Assembly (NCBI GenBank): GCA_012861695.1
Contig: JAAOOA010000026.1
Coordinates: forward strand, 24,100,080-24,164,079
Source of the DNA: Trematomus loennbergii
Lineage: Eukaryota; Chordata; Actinopteri; Perciformes; Nototheniidae
Direction of reading: 5' to 3'
DNA: 64,000 nt
A model generated the notes under the pieces. The model searched no databases and was not told where the DNA came from. It worked only from the letters and a program-made list of their open reading frames with translations. Both the position numbers and the translations under genes were made by a program. The stretch's first letter is position 1, and every line of letters begins with the position of its first letter. Positions 53,455 to 64,000 of this stretch are shown piece by piece.

Positions 53455-54621
53455 TAGGGATGTCCCGATCACCTTTTTTGCTCCCGATCCGATTCCGATC
53501 ATTTGATTTTGACAATCTGCGATACCGATTTTTCCCGATCCGATCTTTATGCAATGCATTAAGAGAAAAAAAGGTAACAGATAACGCTGGTCATCCAACG
53601 CGATGAATTCAGCTATCTTGGCTGTTATTTTTTTGGCCTTTTCACTGTTCTGGGGCAGTTTCTCTTTCCTTTTAAAAGTCTCTGAAAGTGTCGGTTGTTT
53701 CAGTGCCGTTACCCGAGTGCCGCTGTGTACTCGTGTTGTTGTTGGTGTTTGTATTAGATTGGTCGTGTTGAACGTAGCTCTGTTCTTTCCACCACGCGGA
53801 ACCTCCGCCTTGCAAACATTGCATCTGGCTGTTACACTGCCTTCGCTTTCAATTTCATTCATTTCAATCTTTATTTCGAACAGATTAAAAAAAACAATAA
53901 AAAATAACAAATGTGAAAAACAGAATACCGTATTGTTAAAATACAGTATTTATCTACATTCACGATAATATTTATTTATATATCAACAAAAAAGTCTTCA
54001 TATTAATAATAATAATAGTAATTAAAAAAAAATCATATGTGTCCGAAAGGGAGTAGGAGGAAGCAAATGCTTATTAATTCCCACCCCTTACTTGATCAAT
54101 GATTGTCCTTTAAAGTCATTATGCAAGTTATTCCTACTTACATTTACATTTATACATACATATACAATAATTTCTCATCTTCAATCACCTCTCTTCATTC
54201 TCATAGTTTTCCAAAAAAGTGCCTTCACTTTCAATTTTATAATACTTCCAAACTCCTGACATTTTCTCTGTCCGACTCCCAAGTCACCAGCTTGTTAGCT
54301 TACTGCTACTATTAGACACTGCGCCCACTCTGTTGCCAGATTTGAGAGAAATAAGCAACCAGGTCTATGAAAACAAGCCCAAAAGAAGCAACACATACAT
54401 GATGTTGTGTAATTTTAAACCAAAACTAAGGCCTCAGGATGACTTGAAGACGTGGTCATTTTTGTTTTGTAACATTAAATAAAATAAAAATATTTTATAA
54501 AAAAAAAAAAAAAAAAAAAAAGAATTCCCGATCCCCGATTTTTTTCTCCCGATTCCGATCTTTTGAAAATCACGTGATCGGCTCCGATCCCCGATCACGT
54601 GATCGGATCGGGACATCTCTA
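53455..54621 (-). mobile_element. Internally deleted hAT transposon with 8-bp target duplication
   Basis: Ends TAGGGATGTCCCGATC and GATCGGGACATCTCTA. Target duplication CTTCTAAG at 53447-53454 and 54622-54629. Subterminal CCGATC repeats occur at both ends, and poly(A) lies near 54497-54521. It retains a minus-strand fragment of a transposase N-terminus but no catalytic region, so it is non-autonomous. Confidence 0.93.
53560..53880 (-). pseudogene. Remnant of hAT transposase N-terminus (BED-type zinc finger region)
   Basis: A minus-strand open frame translates to CNVCKAEVPRGGKNRATFNT followed by TNLIQT, then KQPTLSETFKR and AEFIALDDQ. These are the Cys-X2-Cys half of a BED finger and the following linker typical of hAT transposases and ZBED proteins. 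The second (His) half is degraded: TTTRVHSG stands where a second metal-binding pair is expected. The frame ends well before any DDE or dimerisation region. Confidence 0.75.
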
Positions 54622-54944
54622 CTTCTAAGGGAGAATTTAGATTTAAAAGTGGGTTACTGTCATGTCTTGTGATAACTATTCCTGTACATTAACTGCTCGC
54701 TCTTTTGGTTTTATAAACAGCATTAAAAAGCAGCTGATTTCAGTGCGTAATTGTATGATCGTCACAGTGGAGTTAGGATTACTAGGCCTTTTAACCGTCT
54801 ACAGAAGTTGCTACAGTGTAAGTCTGAGTAGGACATTTTAAAGTCCATGATGTGGAAAATTGTCTTTTGCTTCACCTCTATGAATACAATACGTGTTTGT
54901 ATGGCTCCCATAATCTTTGAATCAACCAGTCCTAATTTTTCCTT

Positions 54945-56197
54945 TTTACACAGAGGTTCCTATATCAGAGTGTTAGACTTTGTAACCAGTTCAAAAGACA
55001 AACTATAAAAAACGTGTTCATTGAAATTAAAGTGTGCCCCGTTTGATAATTAAATACGTAAAAAAAGAAAATCAAAGAAACCTGACCTTAGAGAAGTAGA
55101 AATTCAGCTGTTCATTATTTGGTTCATGAGTTTAACCGCAAACCTTTGTGTAAATGTTGTGTCTGATAAAATAATAGACAGCCCAAAAACAAACCAGCCT
55201 GGAATTGTACTTTTAAATATTAATAGCAAGAAAGCTTGTTTGGGATTGTATCAGAATAATGTCCGTGTTCATTTTAATTAAACATTACAGCGGTCTGCCT
55301 TAACAATGGATGTTCAAAGCATAGATACGCCACTAAGCTTTGGCTATACAGCAATACTGTTAGGTAGAAAAGATTAGTAGGTTTTGGAGGTGTCATGAGA
55401 TTTGCTGACCAAAGAAAAAACCAGAGAAAAACCCCATTTATGGCTACTGTCAAGTTGAAAACCACTGCATTTTCATTTTCATTGCCACACCAGAAGCAAA
55501 GCATGTAGTAACTGGGCTACTTAATGAAATTATGGAGCTGGCAAGCTAACTGCTAAGATGCTAGCCATCCCTGAATGTGCCCGTGCTAGTCAGTTAAAAA
55601 CAATTGCTCCCCAACAAATGCTGCCCATCAAATGCTCTCTTTTAACAGGGTAGCTAGCTTGGTCGCTAAAGAAACATTACAGTTAATTCGTGAAGGGTTT
55701 TCGAGAGACGTTAATAATCGATTGAATCCTGACCCATCCACTTTGATAACTTAAAACATTTTTTTTAACCAACAGGTTTATGCTAATCTAACATTTGCTT
55801 AAAAGCCTCCCTCAAAGACTCAAAGAAGCCAGTGTAATACAGTAAGAACTCAAATGACGTCTTTTCATGTACTTCTAAGGGAGAATTTAGATTTAAAAGT
55901 GGGTTACTGTCATGTCTTGTGATAACTATTCCTGTACATTAACTGCTCGCTCTTTTGGTTTCAGAAACAGCATTCAAAAGCAGCTGATTTCAGTGCGTAA
56001 TTGTATGATCGTCACAGTGGAGTTAGGATTACTAGGCCTTTTAACCGTCTGCAGAAGTTGCTACAGTGTAAGTCTGAGTAGGACATTTTAAAGTCCATGA
56101 TGTGGAAAATGGTCTTTTGCTTCATCTCTATGAATACAATACGTGTTTGTATGGCTCCCATAATCTTTGAATCAACCAGTCCTAATTTTTCCTTTTT
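54945..56197. repeat. Tandem duplication, right unit (empty hAT site)
   Basis: The right copy reads straight through the insertion point, with a single CTTCTAAG at 55872-55879. It differs from the left unit by a few percent at most by eye. Confidence 0.93.
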
Positions 56198-56861
56198 TCC
56201 TTTGTCCAAGTCTCAGTAGAGCTTCCATTTCAAAAATAAATGGTCTTACAATTCAACATAATGTATTTTCGTAAAATAAAAATTCTATCAACAATATAAA
56301 GCGTGCTGTGTAAAAGGTTGACCCCGTTTGTAAAGGCTCAAAATCTTCTTTAACCCTTTTCAAAGGCTTACAAACTGTCTCTATTAATGATTTAATGAAT
56401 ATTTGGTAAACCCTCATATTAACAGACACAAGGACCAGTTCCGAAAAATATACATAAACAGACAACTACAAGTCAAACTGATTTTCTGATAACACTAAGT
56501 TGACAAAAGTCATCCCTTAGTTAAACAAGTTTAAGTAGAAACAACAGCCTCCTGTTTAATTTATCACACATATAATGAGACAGAGAAAATTAATGAGCAG
56601 CTTACAAGCAGGCAGGATGATGCAGCTGAGCGCAACAACGCAGCAACAGTTTTCAAGTTGTAGAAAAAAGGGTGTGATCACATTCTACAGCTACAGCAGC
56701 CTTATCCCAGCTAAAACACATTTTTTTTTATCTACATCTGCACACAAACCCTTCTTCTGAATCACCTTGCAGCGTGTCACATGCCTACAAAAGTCAGCTT
56801 TGAATTGTACTCGCCAAAATTGGCCGAAAAAACCATCCTGCTGAGCGTCGGAGCTCCTTAC

Positions 56862-57110
56862 CTCTCAGTGGCTCCTCAGCTAATTCAACAGAGTGTATCC
56901 TGAGGGAGATACGAGCTATCCGGAGCAGCTGACCAGCAGCTCTGCATCTACACCCGACCGACTGACCGACTGACTGAGTGAGTGGGAAGCTGGATGACTG
57001 GATGACTGACTCTCTGGATGACTGACTCTCCTTCAGCTGGAGGCAGAGAGGCAGAGAGCCACTCCCCTCACTCAGCAGCTGACTCGCTGCCTGCCTGGCT
57101 GGAGGGATAA
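56862..57110 (-). promoter_or_regulatory. Candidate non-coding first exon or promoter of rab27b (proximal)
   Basis: On the minus strand a good donor (GAGAG/GTAAGGAG, splice at 56862/56861) ends a GC-richer stretch. Upstream of it is an imperfect GACT/GTCA short tandem repeat (about 56950-57030). There is no protein evidence. The call rests on the donor, the composition change and the need for an upstream rab27b exon. Confidence 0.25.
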
Positions 57111-57663
57111 ATGGATCACTAGTTTAATGGCTCTGCGTTGCTGACTGTCTCGCTTGTTAACCGAATGAATTCTGCCTGAACAACTGAATGAAAGACTGAC
57201 CAAAATGGACCAAGAATTCACTGAATAACCATCTAAATACAACTTAAAAACTCCCGAACAGACCAGCTCATCACAGACCGTCAAACAAACTGAAAACCTG
57301 CACAAAGGCCTTTACAAACAGGGGCTGTTTATTTATTTATTTATTTATTCATTAATTATTCGAGAGCTATTATATTTCTTCGAACTGGTGTCTTTACACA
57401 AAATGTGAATATTACAATGTGGAAAAAGTAATATATTTTGTCTCCAAGTGAAGACGATTGTTCTCGGATTTCCCAACACAAATGAAGCCATCAAGTAAAT
57501 ACAGCGGAAAATTCGAAACGTACACTGTGTAGTAAATAGTCTAGTAAAAGACTCCAAATTGTATCACATATTTGGACTTTGAAAAGGCAGAAAATTCCAG
57601 ATTCACCCCTTACATTCTTACCTTTCACAATAACTGTTTACCCTAACCCTAACCCAGACTAAG

Positions 57664-57860
57664 ATATACTTGTTCTTGATTCAAAGGCTTTATTGTCATA
57701 TGCACCCATGCTGCAGTGTAGTTGGCAAAGAACATCCTAAATCCAAAACTCCTCCAACAGTGCAACATACAATACCCTAAAGACCTAAAGATAATTAAGG
57801 AACTAAAATAGTGCAATTGACACAATGGTGCAAGTAAAATGCAATGCCACATAATATGGC
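57664..57860 (-). mobile_element. LINE 3' end fragment, copy 2
   Basis: The minus strand ends CATATGACAATAAAGCCTTTGAATCAAGAA, matching the tail at 50885-51080, and includes the TTGCACT motif. Confidence 0.5.
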
Positions 57861-58054
57861 AAACAAAAACTTAGGCTATGCAACAATTTACCTTAAAAAG
57901 AGACTTAAAATAATGCTCTAGATACAATTCACATCACTGCCGGAATTAATCGTTTTGATGTGAAATTATTATTTACGATGAGTAACTTACTCTATGGCCT
58001 GATAACCAACTAACTATCCAAATTTAAACCAGTACAGTTAACTGGTGTCCTTAC

Positions 58055-58673
<619 letters not shown>

Positions 58674-60100
58674 GCACACTTCCTCTACCAGCATGACCTG
58701 AGGCTTCTCTGCACTTACTACCTGATAAGGGTGCGTGTTTGTGTGTGTGCAGCAGTAGCCGTAAAACAGGAAGAAGATGGTAAAACAAGGATAGAGGATA
58801 AAAGACAGGTACGGTCTTGGACATCACATATAGGTTCCGATCAAATGCAATGGAAGTCCATATAGGAAACGGTCAGTATGGATGCTTTGATTTAAAAAAA
58901 AATACAGGACCAATGTACATGCCTCGTGTTAAATCAGCATCAATGTTGACTTTTAAAATATATGTCCGCAATTCATCAAAAGTAGTGAACGTATTTTTTG
59001 AGCAAAGCCATGACCTATTACCTAACCATAGCCAAGTACATTTTCATTTGTTGTTATTTGTTGATTGTTTTAATCTTAATTATAACCACGCATGTAAAAC
59101 TGTGAGTGTAATCTTAGAGAAAGAACTTCTTCCACGAAAAGATTAATGTGAATGCAGTTTTGTTGGATTGCTATTTATTTAATATTTATTTATTTATATA
59201 TCGCCAGGGCTTGTCTACTACATGTAAGTAGTAATGTAATATATTATAAACCTCAATAAGGATTGTAAAACACTAAAACAAATATTAGCCATAAATTGAT
59301 GGCCAGAACTGCAGGTTTTCAAATAGAGTATAATTCAAATGAGAGAAATGTTGCATCTCCTGGATGATATGACTGTTGTATTACAGTTTGAGTAAATAGT
59401 TAAACAAATGTATGGTTAGTATTAAAGGTTATGTGAAGATTGAGTTCCATTACTAATCCACTGTTGCAATACAATTACTGTATATTATTTTGCTTGTATC
59501 AAATTCACTAAATAATGCATTTTTGACTGTTTTTAATGCACATTTCTTGTATGTAAATCTAGTTATTTGGCTCAACCCATTGAGATTTTTTCCACAACCA
59601 ATGAGAATATTACTACTCCTAGAACAGATCTGCCCAGCTACAATTAGTGTTATTTGCTCCCCTCGGCTCTGAGCAACATCGTAGCATTGGTGAGTCTCTA
59701 GCTGGCCATCAGCCATGACAGCTTCATTAGAAACGTCCATCACCCAAATTGACAATAACAGGAGGAGACACCGCAGAGCAGAGAGGGTGAAGGGATACAG
59801 GCGGAGGATATTTCCTCTTTCATACTCCTCCTCTCCTCCCTTAACACAAGGAGACACTTCAGTTAAACTGAGATTTACAAGCTTTAAACCCATATCTAAA
59901 TGAGTTGCTGTACCACATATGGTTTGATTCATTTGGTCCCAACCAAGAAAAAAAAAAAAATACAATAATGCCTTTTAGTTTTGCTTCACATTGATTTACT
60001 TACAAATAAACCAATATGGCTGATAAGTGACTGTGTCAAAAGGGTAACCCTAGATTAGGAAAAACTTTGCGGCCCATTCACCCATGCTCACCTTAACCAT

Positions 60101-60420
60101 TTTAAGGCCGCTACACACCCACCTGAGACCAAAGAACGCGTACCGAAGGCGTCCCGACGGCTATGCCGCCCGCCTACGAACACACCGCAAATACTTCAGT
60201 CGACGAGTGGCAATAACTGTCCTTACCAGCAGCAGCAGCGGTAGTGTGAACAGCCAATCAGAGTGATTGCTTGGGCCGACTTTCTCTGAGGCCGCGGGAG
60301 GTGTGAAAAGGTGCCGTAAAGAGATGACGGTGCGGGACACACACCAACCTGAGTAGGGCGCCGTGAATGCCAGACTGCCTCTGACTCCCAAAATCGGGTT
60401 GGTGTGTAGCCAGCTTTAGG
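60101..60420. mobile_element. MITE with ends TTAAGGC.GCTACACACC
   Basis: Left end TTAAGGCCGCTACACACCCACC. Right end GGTTGGTGTGTAGCCAGCTTTAGG. About 320 bp, GC-rich interior, no transposase. The right end (read inverted) and the left end of 3632-4221 share ACACACCAA.CCGATTTT. Confidence 0.75.
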
Positions 60421-62023
60421 GTCAATGTCTTATCTTTAACCGTCTTGCGAGGGTTTCACACAGTTGTTGTTACTCATTTACTTCACTCATTTCATTGGGC
60501 ACATGTAAGAGTGGCATAGCGATATTTATGAGCATTTTTCTTAAATGATTGTGTTTTAGAAGTTTGTTGATATACAGTAGTGCCCACTGGCTGAGCTTGT
60601 TAGTCATCTACTCTTAGCTGCCAAGCTAAGTGCTAACTCGCTAGCCAGTTAGGCATGCTGGTGATGTTGAGTCACAATAGCTCTCCAATGTTCTTCTTAT
60701 TTTGTCTTTACTGGGCCATTTACTCCTTAACTGCATCATTAAAGCTTAAATCATTAAAGCTCCCAGCTACTTGAGAAAAACTATTCCTTCTGTACCAGTA
60801 ATACAACTGGAAAAGTGTGTCTGTGTGTCCTAATAGTAAAACTAACAAAACATCTGTGTGGCTTTAAGTTTAAGAAAAACATGAAAAATATGTTTAAAAT
60901 ATATAAAATGTCTCTCTGCGTGCACTCTTTGGATGGTGAAAGAGATGTTAAAAGCATGTCGGCAGATATGGCTGAAAAGCATAAATAGATTTGTTTTTTA
61001 AATATCTCTGCTGTCCCTTTTAAGCTGGTTTGGAGTCTACATGTGTCCGAGCAGTGAGGCATCATGCAGCTCATGTTGGTGACCTTTAAGGCCTTTAAAT
61101 GCCACCTTTCCACAACACTGACAGTTACCATGACAAAACAACATCTATCACCTGCTGCAAGGACACACTGACAGCAGGAGACAATATTCTGCTACACCTG
61201 AAACTATTCCTTTCTCTATGAGCTTCCTTTTCTTTAAGACGATAGAAGGCTTTATCTGGGAGTCATAAAAAGACAAATTCTCCCAATATCCATCCTTTTC
61301 CGTCTCGCAATGGTTACATTTTGATTTCATACCATGTCCCGTGTCAACTTCTGGCACAGAGGGTATCTGCCTTCACACCATGTTGACATCCAGTTGGGTG
61401 CACTAAGCTAACTTCAACTATTAAAGATTGTCACATTTATACAATCATTTAATCAAGAAAGCAAACATATATTCCACAGACACTTAAAGCCTGGATTTAA
61501 TAAGAGAACTGCATACAGCATTGGAAGTGGGGTCCTGCTCTTTCCTATTAAAGAGGTTCAGTGGTTCATAAAGCTATAATGGCTCAATTTATAAGTATAA
61601 AAATACCCTACTCTCTTTTGCTGACTTTTGCAGTTAAAAGGGGTTGATAGCGCATGGTTCCATTAACCCTGCGGTCTCAACTCAGCCAAATGTATTTTAG
61701 CATATTATACAACTTATAGTGCTTTTTTAACTGTTGTACTGAAAAATTAACAATCTAAAGAAAATGGTATCTGCTCGTTCACCAAAAGTGTCTTTATGGG
61801 CCCCAGGGCATCACATGACTGACACGGAGGTCGTAATTCCACAGTTTGGGCACTATACAAATGGCTTCAAAGCCCGGCTCTGTTCCTGGGGGCTCGACTT
61901 GGGGCCCAAACGAATTGAAAACAATAAATGACATGCCTCATTTGATACACCTAATGTAATGCTCTCATGGTGCACTTCAGGCATCAGACTTTACACAGAA
62001 CTGCCTGTAAGGTCGTTATTTAG

Positions 62024-62340
62024 TAGGAGTGCACAATTCAGGAAATCTCACGATTCGATTTCTTGGGGTCACGACTCGATTCGCGATTCAAAATAGCTCA
62101 GGAGTCCGCCCTGTGAGGCATGACGAGCGGACAGAGGGAAGAGGATTTCCTGGTGTGTTTCCCTGGATGCTGCATATAGTCTAAGTGCCATGTTAGCGGG
62201 ACATTACGGAGCTCACGGCGTATAAAAAAAAAAAAAATGGAAAACAGCGTTGCGGCAAGACTGAAAAATATGAATCGATTCTTGGAATTTCTGAATCGGC
62301 AGAGATAGAATCGCGATTTGTATGAAACAGATTCACTCTA
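62024..62340. mobile_element. Degenerate hAT-like MITE with ATCGCGATT subterminal motifs
   Basis: The left end TAGGAGTGCACAATTC and the right end read inverted (TAGAGTGAATCTG) are imperfectly paired. Both sides carry CGATTCGATT and ATCGCGATT motifs, and there is poly(A) at about 62223-62236. No clear target duplication, so an old copy. Confidence 0.55.
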
Positions 62341-63677
62341 ACACCCTTTTTTTTTTAACAGGTTTGATCTAAATATTTCAGTTCCTGGTAGAAAACTATA
62401 AAGTTGTTGATATGATTGATAAGTTTGACTAGGCTTAAAAAGTCTTCTATCTAGTGAGTCGATTGCCAGTCATTTTTACATGATCTACTGTGTTGTCATA
62501 TGAGCAATCCTTGACATTCTTCTAACCATATTTTATAATGCTTGTGGTACAAGTTGGGCCAATGGAAAACAATGGGTGTACTTCGAAGTAGGTCTCTCAC
62601 TTAAAGATCGCAAAAAGATCCTCTACAAACAAGACAATCCTTTTATTACCTTATTAACGTTTAATGTTGTTTTTGCTTGCCTGTAGTCTGTAGACTGTAG
62701 ACTAGTCTGTCTATCACTGAGCGACGGTTGTTGGTGCCAACATGGCGACGTCAGCAGGACCGTGACATCACTCCATGTAATAATGTTCCACGTGATTTGT
62801 ATAATAGGCAAATGCACCGAGGGTAGGCAGAAACATAACAGGCCAGTGGACCAAACAATGAATTTACTGAGACAACATAACCTCTCACACCACTGAGTTT
62901 GAATATTTCCCCCTCTACGCTAAAGTCCCTTTAGAGACATACTGTATATGTGTATTTGTGCTTCTTTCCACTAAATCAGCACCAACAGCGGCACTCGACT
63001 CGGCTCAGAAAGCTGCAGAGAGATGCTTTGAAACATTTACAATCCCTCAATCACATTGGCTGAATGTGAAAAGGGCAACAAGGTCCAAACCAATCTGCTC
63101 AGACTTTGACATTAAGCATTAACGTGCTGCGAGTCAGGGACAGCCAGTCCCCAATTCCCAGTGAACCAGAGAGAAGTGCTTAAAAATTGAACGTGGTGAT
63201 ATATTGCAAGGCTCTCACTGGTACAGAACAAGACACACAACCGACACAGAGATGGAAATGAGTTCACGGAGAGAGATAATACTGCAACAAAGACACACAC
63301 ACAGCTCGCATCACTTTCACAGGGTCCACTGGTTATACAACAGTCATCACTGCCATACATTTCAGAACAGAATGGTGGGAGTCTGTCTGCGTGTCTATCT
63401 GTCTGTCAATGTTTGTGTGTGTAAACATATTCAAAACTGCTGATAGTAAAAGGCTCACAGTCTAACACAGAACACATACAACAGGCTGTAAAGACATTTC
63501 CTCCGGTCTTTATCCGTCTGTTAGAATTTACCTCACACTTTTCAGTCCGACACGAAACACAAATATTTCACACATTTTTCGAGAGTGAAACAGGGTTGTC
63601 TTTCAGAAGCAAGCATTACATTTTGTAAGAACAAATAAACTACAACGATATTGTAGATAGGGATGTTTCAAAAGAGC

Positions 63678-63998
63678 ATCAAGCTGCATTCACATGATAC
63701 TCCATTTGCTCTTAGCGCACCAGAAGGTTGGGCGCAGGGTGGTGAAAACTACCAGTGAAGTTTATAGTTACCTACCCTGCTAACTTGTGCCAAATCATTC
63801 AGCTGTCGTCTGATTGGTTGCGTATCAAAGGTCTGCGGTAAACATGATACCACTTGAAATAATTTGAAACTTCGGCACAGCGCTAGGCGACAATTTTGAG
63901 CGCTTTCGCCCAGTCGGGAGGCACCGCATTCTCCATAGAAACAAAACGGCAATGTCAGCGCAGAGCCGTTTTACCGCGTATCATGTGAAGGCGTCTTA
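63678..63998. mobile_element. MITE with ends CATTCACATGATAC / GTATCATGTGAAGG
   Basis: GCTGCATTCACATGATAC at the left pairs with CGCGTATCATGTGAAGGCGTC at the right, and subterminal CTTAGCGC pairs with GCGCAGAG. About 320 bp, ending at or very near the window edge, so the outer flank is not visible. Confidence 0.7.
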
Positions 63999-64000
63999 AC

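Larger units (their letters stand above)
52526..54944. repeat. Tandem duplication, left unit (carries the hAT insertion)
   Basis: About 1242 bp of sequence, not counting the 1167-bp insertion and one target-duplication copy, is repeated directly at 54945-56197 with only scattered substitutions and small indels. Both units start at TTTACACAGAGGTTCCTATA and end TCCTAATTTTTCCTTTTT. The matching 76-codon minus-strand frames (52850-53080 and 55274-55504) only reflect the duplication. Confidence 0.93.

Noticed and set aside
53440..53910. A host gene encoding a ZBED-like protein
   Set aside because: The frame lies wholly inside a hAT element with target duplications, lacks half of the zinc finger and runs into the terminal repeats.
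59453..59965. 170-codon minus-strand open frame
   Set aside because: No family resemblance, it begins in a poly(T)/Phe run, and there are no splice or poly(A) cues; length alone is not convincing in this AT-rich region.

Overview
The window looks like teleost (probably percomorph) nuclear DNA: genes with short exons and GT-AG introns, long GT/CA microsatellites, and many short non-autonomous DNA transposons of fish type. I see no bacterial genes, no viral genes and no complete autonomous transposon.

Two protein-coding genes can be reconstructed, and they converge tail to tail. (1) On the + strand, 17 exons between 8976 and 21898 encode about 907 residues of a cingulin/paracingulin-type protein. 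It has a Ser-rich head, a long myosin-tail-like coiled coil and a C-terminal class I PDZ-ligand (VTKV). Every exon junction is in frame; the start codon and the first exon(s) are not identified. A likely poly(A) signal lies at 23916. (2) On the - strand, five coding exons between 39150 and 30061 encode a complete 218-residue Rab27b small GTPase. Its non-coding first exon(s) probably lie far upstream, near 56.9-58.2 kb.

Layout: 1-8.97 kb is 5' intronic or intergenic sequence with a purine-rich minisatellite and a perfect 318-bp (GT)n tract. 8.98-23.9 kb is the cingulin-like gene, with three TTAA-flanked MITEs in its introns and GT/CA repeats beside several splice sites. 23.9-30.06 kb is the spacer between the two gene ends. 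30.06-39.17 kb is the rab27b coding part, with a hAT MITE in its last intron. 39.17-64.0 kb holds no recognisable coding exon. It contains hAT elements with intact 8-bp target duplications, LINE-tail remnants and a recent ~1.25-kb tandem duplication in which only one copy carries a 1.17-kb hAT element. A 440-bp CA array lies beside a candidate rab27b first exon.

The main points of interest are: the linkage of a cingulin-family gene to rab27b, which suggests an extra cingulin ohnolog; several TTAA-flanked MITE families with related ends, some built around CRE-centred palindromes; and the duplication with one filled and one empty hAT site.
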